DNA of 64,000 bases from DATFDN01 sp963767645 (lineage in GTDB: Bacteria > Pseudomonadota > Alphaproteobacteria > Acetobacterales > Acetobacteraceae), in contig CAVYEW010000004.1 of assembly GCA_963767645.1 (NCBI GenBank), positions 372,001 through 436,000 of the forward strand, in the 5' to 3' direction. Below the pieces are notes generated by a model. It did not search any database and was not told the origin of the DNA. It saw only the letters and a list, made by a program, of their open reading frames with translations. Numbering within the stretch: position 1 is the stretch's first letter; every line of letters begins with the position of its first letter. Below are positions 1 to 8,928 of the stretch, piece by piece. A program made the translations under genes and the position numbers.

Positions 1-1
1 G

Positions 2-961
2 ATGTTCGAGGGCATCCCGAGTTATCCGGACAGCTCGCGCTTCTGGCAGGTCGTCGACAAGCACAAGGTCAACATCTTCTACACCGCGCCCACCGCGATC
101 CGCGCCCTGATGCGCGACGGCGAGGCGCCGGTAAGGAAGACCTCGCGCAAGTCGTTGCGCATCCTGGGCAGCGTCGGCGAGCCGATCAATCCCGAGGCGT
201 GGCTGTGGTATTATCGGGTCGTCGGCGAACACCGCTGCCCGATCGTCGATACGTGGTGGCAGACCGAGACCGGCGGCATCCTGATCAGCCCGCTGCCCGG
301 CGCCACCCCGCTCAAGCCCGGCTCCGCCACCTTGCCGCTGCCGGGCGTGCATCCGATCCTCGTCGACAATGACGGCCGTGAGCTGAGCGGGGCGACCGAG
401 GGCAACCTGTGCATGGCCGATTCCTGGCCGGGCCAGATGCGCACGGTGTACGGCGACCACGAGCGGTTCGTGCAGACCTATTTCTCGACCTTCAAGGGCC
501 TGTATTTCACCGGCGACGGCGCGCGCCGGGACGAGGACGGGTATTACTGGATCACCGGAAGGGTGGACGACGTCATCAACGTCTCCGGCCATCGCATGGG
601 CACGGCCGAGGTGGAGAGCGCCTTGGTCGCCCATGCGAAGGTCGCCGAGGCGGCGGTGGTCGGCTTCCCGCACGAGCTGAAGGGCCAGGGCATCTACGCC
701 TATGTCACCCTGATCGCCGGCGAGGAGCCGAGCGAGGCGCTGCGCAAGGAGCTAGTGGTCTGGGTGCGCCAGCAGATCGGCCCGATCGCCGCGCCCGACG
801 CGATCCAATGGGCACCCGGCCTGCCCAAGACCCGCAGCGGCAAGATCATGCGCCGCATCCTGCGCAAGATCGCCGCCAACGAGACCGATTCGCTGGGCGA
901 CACCTCCACCCTGGCGGACCCGTCCGTGGTCGGCGAGCTGGTGGAAAACCGGGTCCGGTGA
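2..961 (+). CDS. acs: Acetyl-CoA synthetase, C-terminal half (cut by window edge)
   Basis: This is the last ~319 residues of an AMP-forming acetate-CoA ligase, which makes acetyl-CoA from acetate, ATP and CoA in the cytoplasm. Visible motifs are WWQTETGG (adenylation core), TGDGARRDEDGYYWITGR (hinge) and the C-terminal PKTRSGKIMRR, whose SGK lysine is the catalytic, acetylation-regulated lysine of the family. Full-length Acs is about 650 residues, so roughly half lies upstream of the window. The first ATG seen is internal, not a start. The stop is followed 29 bases later by a DedA gene on the same strand. The assignment to Acs rather than propionyl-CoA synthetase rests on general similarity. 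Confidence 0.93.
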   Translation: MFEGIPSYPDSSRFWQVVDKHKVNIFYTAPTAIRALMRDGEAPVRKTSRKSLRILGSVGEPINPEAWLWYYRVVGEHRCPIVDTWWQTETGGILISPLPGATPLKPGSATLPLPGVHPILVDNDGRELSGATEGNLCMADSWPGQMRTVYGDHERFVQTYFSTFKGLYFTGDGARRDEDGYYWITGRVDDVINVSGHRMGTAEVESALVAHAKVAEAAVVGFPHELKGQGIYAYVTLIAGEEPSEALRKELVVWVRQQIGPIAAPDAIQWAPGLPKTRSGKIMRRILRKIAANETDSLGDTSTLADPSVVGELVENRVR

Positions 962-989
962 GCGTCGCGCAAGTCCCGACAAAAGAGGT

Positions 990-1692
990 GTGACCGTGCC
1001 GAGCCCGCTACTCGCCCATGCCGGCTACGGCGCGGTCATGCTCGCCGTGGGAATTGAAAGCATGGGCATCCCCTTTCCGGGGGAGGCCACGCTGATCGCC
1101 GCGGCGGCGTACGCGGGCAGCACGCACAAGCTGAACATCGCGTTCGTGATCGGCGCCGCCGCCGTCGGGGCGATCGTCGGCGACAATATCGGCTTCTGGA
1201 TCGGCCGGGAGGTGGGACTTCGTCTGCTGGTCCGCTACGGCAAGCACATCCGCATGACCGAGCGGCGGATCAAGCTCGGCCAGGTACTTGTTCCAGCGCT
1301 ACGGCGGAGAGGTGGTGTTCTTCGGCCGCTTCGTGGCGGTACTGCGCGCGCTTGCCGCTTTTCTCGCCGGGGCAAACCGCATGACCTGGCCGCGCTTCCT
1401 GATCTTCAACGCCGCGGGCGGTATCGTGTGGTCCGGCGCGTACGGCATTGGCGCCTATATGCTAGGCAAACAGGTCCATCGCCTCGCCGGGCCGGTGGGC
1501 ATCGGGTTGGGCGTGATCGCGCTGATACTGATTGTGGGCGGAATGATCTTCCTGCGCCGGCATGAACATCAGCTGGAGGACGAGGCGGAACGCGCATTGC
1601 CCGGCCCGATCGAAGTCAACCCGCGCCGGCGGCTACGGGTCCGACCCGTCCCCCAGCCCCCGTCCGCAGGGGGAGGGGGAGGAGGCTCGTGA
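990..1692 (+). CDS. DedA-family membrane protein, one-base frameshift
   Basis: DedA/SNARE-associated family inner-membrane protein; the family is linked to lipid scrambling and envelope homeostasis. Residues 1-98 read in one frame (IESMGIPFPGEATLIAAAAY, GDNIGFWIGREVG). The remainder reads one base later (FQRYGGEVVFFGRFVAVLRA, then two hydrophobic segments). The join is at 1284, where an extra G turns an expected LGQYLFQRYGG into LGQVLVPA. Removing it gives a continuous protein of ~233 residues. The start is GTG 990 or GTG 996; AGAGG at 985-989 fits 996 slightly better. The last ~15 residues are encoded by a GC-rich palindromic repeat. A sequencing insertion is more likely than a true pseudogene. 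Confidence 0.85.
1649..1685. repeat. GC-rich palindromic dispersed repeat, copy 1
   Basis: C-rich arm followed by a G-rich arm (CCCCCAGCCCCCGTCCGC then AGGGGGAGGGGGAGG). The same layout recurs at 26380-26491, 28477-28558, 35231-35277 and 47979-48066. Here it forms the 3' end of the DedA gene and supplies its last residues and stop. Confidence 0.6.
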
Positions 1693-1722
1693 CCCCGCCT
1701 TTGAGCCCGGGCTACAGGCGCC

Positions 1723-2637
1723 TCACAGCGGGTCCCACGAAAACACGTCGCCCGAGCGATCAAGCGGCATGAAGGACGCCTTGAACGCCGGCAACGCGTG
1801 CTCGGCGATCGTTTCGGGAGTCCAGCCCTCGGCGCGGTGGACGTAGCGGATCGGACGGGGCGAGCTGAACAGGATAAGCTCGTTCATCCGCGTGCCGAAC
1901 ACCTGGCCGCTGACATCGCGCGCGGCGTCGGAAGCGAGAAACACCGCCATCGGCGCGTTCTTGTCCGGCGTCATCTGCTTGATCTTCTCGACCCGCGCCT
2001 GCTGCTCGGGCGTCCCCGCCGGGATCGAGCTGGTCATGCGGCTCCACGCGAACGGCGCGATGCAGTTCGAGCGCACATTGTAGCGCTTCATGTCGAGTGC
2101 GATCGACTTCGACAGCGCGGTGATGCCCAGCTTGGCGGCGGCATAGTTGGCCTGCCCGAAATTGCCGATCAGGCCCGACGTGCTGGACATATGCACGAAG
2201 GCCCCGCTCTCCTGCTTGCGGAAATGCTCGGCGGCCGCGCGGCTGGTGTAGAAGCTGCCGTTCAGGTGGACGGCGATGACGGAATTCCAGTCCTCCGCCG
2301 TCATCTTGTGGAAGATCACGTCACGCAGGATGCCGGCGTTGTTCACCACGATGTCGATGCGGCCGAAATGGTCCAGCGCCGACTGAATGATCTTCTGCGC
2401 CGAGGTCCACTCGGCGACGGAATCGGTGTTGATCTCGGCCTGGCCGCCGCGCTGCTCGATCAACTGCTTGGTCTGCTGCGCCGGCGTCGCGGATTGTCCC
2501 TCGCCGGAGAGGGATGCGCCGACGTCGTTGATAATGATCTTGGCCCCGGCGCCGGCCATCATCACCGCGATCTCGCGCCCGATGCCGCCGCCTGAGCCGG
2601 TGACGACGGCGACCTTGCCTTCCAACATGCCCGCCAT
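1723..2637 (-). CDS. SDR-family dehydrogenase, 3-hydroxyacyl-CoA dehydrogenase type
   Basis: 304-residue NAD(P)-dependent short-chain dehydrogenase. The Rossmann motif TGSGGGIG is at residues 13-20, NNAG at 99-102 and the catalytic Ser152, Tyr165 and Lys169 lie in SSTSGLIGNFGQANYAAAK. The length and C-terminal extension resemble the dehydrogenase domain of peroxisomal multifunctional enzyme 2, so the substrate may be a 3-hydroxyacyl-CoA. That is inference from family likeness. The start ATG is preceded by GAGGAGG about ten bases upstream, which fixes it. It is divergent from bluB, with ~200 bp between them. A close relative is encoded at 29166-30077. Confidence 0.88.
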   Translation of the reverse strand: MAGMLEGKVAVVTGSGGGIGREIAVMMAGAGAKIIINDVGASLSGEGQSATPAQQTKQLIEQRGGQAEINTDSVAEWTSAQKIIQSALDHFGRIDIVVNNAGILRDVIFHKMTAEDWNSVIAVHLNGSFYTSRAAAEHFRKQESGAFVHMSSTSGLIGNFGQANYAAAKLGITALSKSIALDMKRYNVRSNCIAPFAWSRMTSSIPAGTPEQQARVEKIKQMTPDKNAPMAVFLASDAARDVSGQVFGTRMNELILFSSPRPIRYVHRAEGWTPETIAEHALPAFKASFMPLDRSGDVFSWDPL

Positions 2638-2837
2638 GCCTGTTCCTCCTCTGCCCTTGTGAGATGGCCGACGTTAGGCGGGGCGAAGGGCGAAGGCCAG
2701 GGGTCATGCCTGCCGGCTCGCGATCCGCCGTACCGACTCGCAATGTGAGGTATAGAATAAGACCGTTGAGCTTCGGGCCGAGCAGGGCGGATCCTAGACG
2801 CCGGCCTCATGGCAAGCATGGTGGCGTCGCACGCGTG

Positions 2838-3500
2838 ATGAAGGCCCATACTACGGCCGGGACATCCTCGCCGACCTTCGACGGGGCGTTCCGTGAACGC
2901 CTCCTGGAGCTGTTCCGATGGCGCCGCGACGTGCGCCGCTTCCGCTCCGAGCCCGTGCCGGCGCTGTTGTTGGACGAGCTGCTGGAGGCGGCGTGCCTGG
3001 CGCCGTCCGTGGGCCTCAGCCAGCCCTGGCGCTTCGTCACGGTCGAGGACCCCGCGCGGCGGGCCGCCGTGCGTGCGAGCTTCGAGACCTGCAACGCGCG
3101 GGCTCTCACCGACCAGGAGGCCGGCCGCCGCGCTCTCTATGCACGCCTCAAGCTGGCCGGTCTCGACGAGGCCCCGTGCCAGCTCGCCGTGTTCGCCGAG
3201 CCTGCTCCGGATCAAGGACACGGCCTGGGGCGCGGGACTATGCCCGAGACGACCGCCTACTCGGCGGTGATGGCCGTGCATACGCTCTGGCTCGCCGCCC
3301 GGGCGGCGGGCTTGGGCCTGGGCTGGGTATCGATCCTCGATCCAGCGAGGGTCACGGCGGCGCTGGACGTGCCGCCGGCCTGGACGCTCATCGGCTATTT
3401 CTGCCTGGGCTACCCGCAGGCGGAGAGCGACGCGCCGGAGTTGGAGCACGCCGGATGGGAATGCCGCAGGACCGCGGTCGCCAGCCTCGTCCGGCGCTGA
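2838..3500 (+). CDS. bluB: 5,6-dimethylbenzimidazole synthase
   Basis: BluB cannibalises reduced FMN with oxygen to make the lower ligand of vitamin B12. The nitroreductase-fold protein shows RRDVRRFR near the N-terminus (flavin phosphate contact), LAPSVGLSQPWRF and a long C-terminal nitroreductase core ending FCLGYPQAESDAPELE, the usual BluB tail. The start is taken as ATG 2838, giving 220 residues, the family length. The frame stays open upstream but that part has no family likeness. No other cobalamin genes are in view and no B12 riboswitch could be recognised in the 200-bp leader. Confidence 0.9.
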   Translation: MKAHTTAGTSSPTFDGAFRERLLELFRWRRDVRRFRSEPVPALLLDELLEAACLAPSVGLSQPWRFVTVEDPARRAAVRASFETCNARALTDQEAGRRALYARLKLAGLDEAPCQLAVFAEPAPDQGHGLGRGTMPETTAYSAVMAVHTLWLAARAAGLGLGWVSILDPARVTAALDVPPAWTLIGYFCLGYPQAESDAPELEHAGWECRRTAVASLVRR

Positions 3501-3525
3501 TGACGTGCCGGGGCCGGCTCTGGGG

Positions 3526-4359
3526 TCATGCCCCCGGCCCCTCCCAACGCGGCGCCGGCTCGCCGCGCGTATAGTCCTGTGCCGGATACGAGCCGCCCAT
3601 GTACCGCTCCTCCACCGGATCGCCGGACACCTTGCCGGCAAGCTGGCCGGCGAACGGATCGGCGCTGTCCTGCGGTGTCCAGCCGATCGTGGGGCGGGCG
3701 TCGTCGCGCCACCAGGTCATTGCGGCATTGGCCGATGCGCCCCAGATGGCGCTGCACCCGACGCGCTCGGCCAGCACGCAGCGCGACACCAGGCGCACGA
3801 AGTCCGCGAACGACAGCCAGCTCGCCAGCATCCGCGCGTTCACCGGCTCGGCGAAGCAGGAGCCGATGCGCAGCGCCACGCTCTCCACCCCATGCTTGAA
3901 CCAGTACATCCGGCCCATCAGCTCGCCATAGGCTTTGGACAGGCCGTAATACCCGTCCGGCAGGAACGCGGCATCGGCGCCGATCGTCTCCGCGCGTTCA
4001 TAAAAGCCGAAGGCGTGGTTAGACGAGGCAAAGATCACCCGCGCCCGCTCCCGCCGCGCCGCCTCATAGATATGGAACAGGCCCCGTAGGTTGGGGCCGA
4101 GCACCTCTTCGAACGGGCGCTCGACCGACACCCCGCCGAGATGAACGATCGCCCCGCACCCCTCGGCCAGCCGCAGCATCGCCACCCCGTCATTCAGGTC
4201 GGCGCGCGTGAACGTCGCGGATGGCGGCAGCGGGTCGGGGAACGGGGCAATGTCGGTCAGGCGCAGCGTCCATCCTTCGCCCAGCCCGCGCGCGAGCTGG
4301 CGGCCGAGATTGCCGGAGGCGCCGGTGATCAGCACCGGCTTGGCGGGACGATCGCTCAT
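3526..4359 (-). CDS. NAD-dependent epimerase/dehydratase, uronate dehydrogenase-like
   Basis: 277-residue extended SDR protein. GASGNLGR at residues 13-20 binds NAD, SSNHAFGFY holds the catalytic Ser region and GYYGLSKAYGE gives the YxxxK pair. SSNHxxGFY and YGLSKAYGE are typical of uronate dehydrogenases (Udh), which oxidise galacturonate or glucuronate to aldarolactone, so that is the best guess; other sugar-nucleotide enzymes are possible. The start at MSDRPAKP is preferred over upstream Met codons because these would run into the divergent amidase gene, whose ATG is 32 bases away. Confidence 0.75.
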   Translation of the reverse strand: MSDRPAKPVLITGASGNLGRQLARGLGEGWTLRLTDIAPFPDPLPPSATFTRADLNDGVAMLRLAEGCGAIVHLGGVSVERPFEEVLGPNLRGLFHIYEAARRERARVIFASSNHAFGFYERAETIGADAAFLPDGYYGLSKAYGELMGRMYWFKHGVESVALRIGSCFAEPVNARMLASWLSFADFVRLVSRCVLAERVGCSAIWGASANAAMTWWRDDARPTIGWTPQDSADPFAGQLAGKVSGDPVEERYMGGSYPAQDYTRGEPAPRWEGPGA

Positions 4360-4390
4360 GGGCATGTTCCCTTGCATGGAGGAGCCCATC

Positions 4391-5731
4391 ATGCGGACCA
4401 TCGCCGATCATGCCCAGGCCCTGGCTGACGGGCGCACGAGCAGCCGCGCGCTGGTCGAGGCATGCCTGGCCCGGATCGCCGATCCGGACGGCGAGGGCGC
4501 GCGGACCTTCCTCAAGGTCTATGCGGAGCCGGCGCGCGCCTCGGCGGATGCGATGGATGCGCTGCGGCGCGTCGGCCGAGCGCCAGGTCCGTATGCCGGC
4601 ATCCCGCTGAGCCTGAAGGATTTGCTGGACGTCGCGGGCGAGACGACCCCGGCGGGCTCGCGCGTGCTGGCCGAGGCGCCGCCGGCCGCCGCGCATGCCC
4701 CTGTCGTGGCCCGGCTGCTGGCCGCCGGCTTCGTGCCGATCGGGCGGACCAACATGACGGAGTTCGCCTTTTCGGGTCTCGGCCTCAACCCGCATTACGG
4801 CACGCCGCTCAGCCCGTGGGACCGTGCCAGCCAGCGCATTCCGGGCGGCAGTTCGTCAGGCGCCGCCGTCTCGGTGGCGGACGGCATGGCGCTCGCCGCT
4901 ATCGGCACCGATACCGGCGGATCATGCCGGATTCCGGCCGCCTATTGCGGGGTGGTCGGCTACAAGCCCACGGCGCGGCGCGTGCCGATCACGGGCGTGC
5001 TGCCGCTCGCGCCCAGCCTGGATTCGGTCGGACCGCTGGCGCGATCGGTATCCTGCTGCGCCATCGTCGATGCCGTGCTGGCAGGCGAGCCGCCCGCGCC
5101 CCCGATCCCGGCGCAGCTCGCCGGTCTGCGCCTGGCCGTGGCCGAGACCGTCGCGCTCGACGGACTCGATCCCGCCGTCGCCGCCGCCTTCGACCGCGCG
5201 CTCGACACTCTGTCCAAGTCCGGCGCCCGCATCGTGCGGGCACGCTTCCCGGAATTCGAGGAAAGCCAGGCGGTGAGTGCCGCCGGCGGCTTCGCCGCGT
5301 CGGAAGCGTTCGCCTGGCACCGTCGGTTGTTGGCCGAACAGGGCGCGCAGTACGATCCGCGCATCCGCGCCCGCATCGCTCGCGGCGAGCGGATCGGCGC
5401 TGCCGATTATGTCGATCTGCGCGCCGCCCGCGCCCGGCTGATCGCGCGCTTCAATGCCAGCACCGTCGGGTTCGATGCCGTGCTGATGCCGACCAGCCCG
5501 ATCCTGCCGGCGCGGATCGCCGATCTCGCCGACGATCGCGAGTACAACCGCGTCAACATGCTCTCGCTGCGCAACACCGCGCTCGGCAATTTCCTCGACC
5601 GCTGCGCCATCAGCCTGCCCTGCCACCGCCCAGGCGAGCCGCCGGTCGGTCTGATGCTGATCGGCGAGACGATGGGCGATGCACGGCTGTTCGCCGTCGC
5701 CGCCGCGGTGGAGGCCGCGCTGGCGGGCTGA
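4391..5731 (+). CDS. Amidase (amidase-signature family)
   Basis: 446-residue amidase-signature hydrolase acting on an unknown amide. The Ser-cisSer-Lys triad is visible: Lys76 in SLKDLLD, Ser155 within GGSSSG and the nucleophile Ser178 in DTGGSCRIPA. GGAGGAG at 4378-4384 precedes the ATG. The gene diverges from the uronate-dehydrogenase-like gene with only ~31 bp between starts, so at least one promoter must lie inside the opposite gene. It could be GatA-like, but it stands alone without gatB or gatC, so a metabolic amidase is more likely. Confidence 0.87.
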   Translation: MRTIADHAQALADGRTSSRALVEACLARIADPDGEGARTFLKVYAEPARASADAMDALRRVGRAPGPYAGIPLSLKDLLDVAGETTPAGSRVLAEAPPAAAHAPVVARLLAAGFVPIGRTNMTEFAFSGLGLNPHYGTPLSPWDRASQRIPGGSSSGAAVSVADGMALAAIGTDTGGSCRIPAAYCGVVGYKPTARRVPITGVLPLAPSLDSVGPLARSVSCCAIVDAVLAGEPPAPPIPAQLAGLRLAVAETVALDGLDPAVAAAFDRALDTLSKSGARIVRARFPEFEESQAVSAAGGFAASEAFAWHRRLLAEQGAQYDPRIRARIARGERIGAADYVDLRAARARLIARFNASTVGFDAVLMPTSPILPARIADLADDREYNRVNMLSLRNTALGNFLDRCAISLPCHRPGEPPVGLMLIGETMGDARLFAVAAAVEAALAG

Positions 5732-5938
5732 GCGTGGCCGCTGCGCTGTTCAGGAAACGCTGCACTTGGTCCATGCTTGCATGATGGGGTCCTGTGCACC
5801 CAAACTGTGTTTCTATCGCGCGGCACCCGCGGCTACACATTGAAGTGAGATTGCCCTGAGGGTCGGATGCCCCGGCTCTCCCTTAAGGGGCAGGGTGCTT
5901 TCCGGTAGGCTAGCCACAGATTAGTCGGGAGAACGTCC

Positions 5939-7006
5939 ATGCCTTCAGCCCCTGGCCAGGGCCTGTCTCGTCGTGACGTCGTCAGGTGGACCGTAGCCGC
6001 GCCCTTCGGAGCCATTCTTGCCCGAAGCCGTAGGGCATTCGCTGCCACGGAATCGGGTATTCGGGGCCAGGAAGGCAAGCAGGTGACGCTGAAGGTCGGC
6101 TCCTCCCAACCCACGCACACCGAGAATGCCCACACGGTGTTTTTCGACCAGTTCGTCTCCGAGCTGACGAGCAAGACCGGCGGCAATGTCGGCGCGATCT
6201 TTTACGGCGACAGCCAGCTTGGTCCGGAGAACAAGTATCCCAACCAGATCAACTCCGGGACGTTGGACATGATGCTGGCCGTGTCCGATTGGTCGCCGAT
6301 CGTGCCCGATCTCGGCGTGCTGACGATGGGGTTCCTGTTCAACTCCCTCGAACAGCTCGGCAAGGTCATGGATGGCAGCGCGGGGCAGCAGCTTCAGGGA
6401 ATTTTCCAGAAGAAGACCAGAGCCGAAATCCTCGGCTGGTGCTTCAACTTCGGCGGACGCAACGTGCTCAGCAAGACTGCGATTTCGACATCGGCGGAGT
6501 TCCACGGCAAGAAGATTCGTGTCCTGCCATCGCCCACCTTCGTGCAGACCTTCAAGCTGCTGGGCGCTGATCCGGTGCCGATGAGCTTCAACGAGGTCTA
6601 TATCTCGTTGCAGACCGGCGTGATTGACGGGCTGGAGCACGATCCGCCGACAATTCTGCAATACAAGTTCTACGAGGTCGCCAAGAACCTGACCTTGACG
6701 CGCCACATCTTCGACCCGCTCGCGCCGGTGATCTCGAATCTCACGATGAAGAAGCTGTCGGCCGCCGATCAGAGCGCGGTCCGTCAAGCCACGCAGGCCG
6801 CGGTTGCGTATCAGCGACCGAAAGCCGCCGCGGCCGCGCAACAGGCGCTGGATCAGCTCAAGGAGAAAGGCGTCAGGACCGTCGAGATCGACCGGACCAA
6901 GCTCGCCGATGAAGTCAAGCCGCTATGGAAGAGCTTCACCAACCAGCACCCGGATACGAAGCCGGTCCTGCAAGCGATTCTGTCGGTGACGGGGGAGACC
7001 ATCTGA
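5939..7006 (+). CDS. TRAP transporter substrate-binding protein (DctP family)
   Basis: 355-residue periplasmic binding protein of a tripartite ATP-independent transporter. The N-terminus carries a Tat-like signal (SRRDVVRW followed by an alanine-rich hydrophobic stretch, probable cleavage after AFA). The mature part has the DctP hallmarks GQL-type loop (YGDSQLGPENKY), RVLPSPTF, MSFNEVYISLQTGVIDG and the conserved Arg before the ligand site. The ligand cannot be read from sequence; carboxylates or sugar acids are usual. It is followed two bases later by the fused permease, so the two form one operon. The nearby amidase and uronate dehydrogenase may be related to the substrate, but they are separated by ~200 bp. 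Confidence 0.92.
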   Translation: MPSAPGQGLSRRDVVRWTVAAPFGAILARSRRAFAATESGIRGQEGKQVTLKVGSSQPTHTENAHTVFFDQFVSELTSKTGGNVGAIFYGDSQLGPENKYPNQINSGTLDMMLAVSDWSPIVPDLGVLTMGFLFNSLEQLGKVMDGSAGQQLQGIFQKKTRAEILGWCFNFGGRNVLSKTAISTSAEFHGKKIRVLPSPTFVQTFKLLGADPVPMSFNEVYISLQTGVIDGLEHDPPTILQYKFYEVAKNLTLTRHIFDPLAPVISNLTMKKLSAADQSAVRQATQAAVAYQRPKAAAAAQQALDQLKEKGVRTVEIDRTKLADEVKPLWKSFTNQHPDTKPVLQAILSVTGETI

Positions 7007-7008
7007 AC

Positions 7009-8856
7009 GTGGCTCCCCGCCCCCTGCCGGAGCGCGCGGCGGCCGCGATCGTCGGGGCTCTCTGCGCGGTCATCCTGGCCGGGGGCGTGGGCATCGTCTT
7101 CGCCGATGTCGTTCTCCGCTACGCCTTTTCCAATCCGCTGCAATGGGGCGATGAGGTTGGCATCGCCGTTCTTGTCGCGATCACCTTTCTCGGCGGCGCG
7201 CTCACCCTTTATCGATCCGAGCATCTCGGGGTGCGCGTGTTCCGCAACCGGCTCAGCGGACGACACGCCGAGCGCGCGGACGGTTTCGCGGCCTGGGTCG
7301 TTCTGCTGGTATCCGTGTGCCTGACCTGGGCATCCGTGCCGTTGCTGGAAAGCGTCGCGGGGCAGACGACGCTCAGCGGCAGTCTTCCGGCTAGCATCGA
7401 TTACTACCCGCTGCTCGTCGGCGGCGCGGCGATGACCTGGTTCGCGCTGTTCCATCTGTGGCGCGTGCCGGCGACGGCAGTGGTGGAATCAGGCGGCGTG
7501 ATTGCCGCCTTGCTTGGAGGGTTCCTGATTTGGGGCGCGGTCGCACCGGCCTCGGCCGGTACGGGCATCTGGGTGATGGTGGCGATCGATGCCATCTGTC
7601 TGCTGGCCGCGGCGCCCGTCGCCTTCGCGTTGGCGGCCGGCAGTCTGAGCTACATGGCTGTCACCGATTCCCTGCCGATCATCCAGTTCTCGCAGGAGAT
7701 GCAATCCGGCGTGGCCAGCTTCGTGCTGCTGTCCATCCCGTTCTTCGTCCTGGCGGGCCTCGTGATGGGCGTCAACGGCATGTCCCGCCGGCTGATCGCC
7801 TTCCTGGACCTCGTGATCGGCGGCGTGCGCGGCGGGTTGAGCGTGGTGATGATCGCGGCAATGGCGGTGTTCTCGGGCATCTCGGGATCGAAAAGCGCGG
7901 ATGTGGCGGCCGTGGGGTCCATCATGCTGCCGGCGATGCGGCAGTCGGGCTACGACAAGAACGACGCGGTGGCGCTGCTGGCCGCGAGCGCGATCATGGG
8001 CGAGACGATCCCGCCGTGCATCAACATGATCATACTCGGCTACGTCGCCAACGTGTCGATCGCCGGGCTGTTCATCGCCGGCTTGCTGCCGGCCGGCGTA
8101 ATGGCGGTGGGGCTGATCCTGGTCGCCGTGCTGGCGGCGAAAGGCCGCAAACGTCCCGCGAGCGTCGCCGGCCCGCGGTCCGTGAGCTACGTGGTCCGCA
8201 CGACCGCCGGTGCCCTCAGCGGGTTCGTTCTGATCCTGATCATAGTCGGCGGGATCGTCGGCGGGATCGCGACACCGACCGAGGTGTCCTCGGTCGCGGT
8301 ACTTTATGCGCTTGTCGTGGGCGGGCTTGCCTTTCGGGAGATGAGGTGGGGTTCCTTCGGCGATTTCCTGGTGCGCTCCGCTTCGTTGTCTGGGATGATC
8401 CTGTTCATCGTCGCCTCGGCCGAGCTGCTGAGTTATCTGCTGACGGTGAACCTGATCCCGCAGCACATGGCTGTCGGTCTGGCCGGCATCGGGGCGTCCT
8501 CTGGGACTTGGGCGTTCCTGCTGATCGCGATCGGGATGCTGATCGTGATGGGATCGGTGCTGGAGGGCGCGCCGGCGCTGATCATCTTCGGTCCGCTGCT
8601 GCTGCCGGCGGCGCAGAAGCTGGGCGTCGATCCGCTTCACTTCGGTATTTTGCTCATCATCGCGATGGGGATCGGGCTGTTCGCGCCGCCGCTCGGCGTG
8701 GGGCTCTACACGGCTTGCGCGGTCGGCGAGGTCCCCGTGGAGAGTGTCGCGCGGCCGATCTTGAAGTATCTGGCGATCGTGTTTGTTGCCCTGCTGCTGA
8801 TCGCGTTCGTTCCGGCGATCACTTTGGCAGTGCCGAGGTGGCTGGGTGTTTCATGA
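7009..8856 (+). CDS. TRAP transporter fused permease (DctQ-DctM)
   Basis: 615-residue inner-membrane protein joining the small (DctQ) and large (DctM) TRAP permease subunits. Residues ~1-165 form the four-helix DctQ part (FADVVLRYAFSNPLQWGDEV). From ~190 the DctM part has many helices with GISGSKSADVAAVGSIMLPAM, the family's conserved pore motif, and GETIPPCINMIILG. The start is taken as GTG 7009, two bases after the binding-protein stop; the frame is open further upstream inside that gene. It drives Na+-coupled uptake of the ligand captured by the upstream binding protein. Confidence 0.92.
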   Translation: MAPRPLPERAAAAIVGALCAVILAGGVGIVFADVVLRYAFSNPLQWGDEVGIAVLVAITFLGGALTLYRSEHLGVRVFRNRLSGRHAERADGFAAWVVLLVSVCLTWASVPLLESVAGQTTLSGSLPASIDYYPLLVGGAAMTWFALFHLWRVPATAVVESGGVIAALLGGFLIWGAVAPASAGTGIWVMVAIDAICLLAAAPVAFALAAGSLSYMAVTDSLPIIQFSQEMQSGVASFVLLSIPFFVLAGLVMGVNGMSRRLIAFLDLVIGGVRGGLSVVMIAAMAVFSGISGSKSADVAAVGSIMLPAMRQSGYDKNDAVALLAASAIMGETIPPCINMIILGYVANVSIAGLFIAGLLPAGVMAVGLILVAVLAAKGRKRPASVAGPRSVSYVVRTTAGALSGFVLILIIVGGIVGGIATPTEVSSVAVLYALVVGGLAFREMRWGSFGDFLVRSASLSGMILFIVASAELLSYLLTVNLIPQHMAVGLAGIGASSGTWAFLLIAIGMLIVMGSVLEGAPALIIFGPLLLPAAQKLGVDPLHFGILLIIAMGIGLFAPPLGVGLYTACAVGEVPVESVARPILKYLAIVFVALLLIAFVPAITLAVPRWLGVS

Positions 8857-8928
8857 GAGATAGCGGAATTACGCAACGAGTGGGCGCTTTGCATCATCTT
8901 CTTTCCGCGACAGCCTATCGGGGTTGGC

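Noticed and set aside
2638..2837. Cobalamin riboswitch upstream of bluB
   Set aside because: GCCAGGGGTCATGCCTGCC loosely resembles a B12 box, but the other conserved parts of the element are not visible.
5732..5938. Small gene or RNA in the 207-bp amidase-TRAP gap
   Set aside because: No start with ribosome site and no family likeness; only minor hairpins. It probably holds the TRAP operon promoter.
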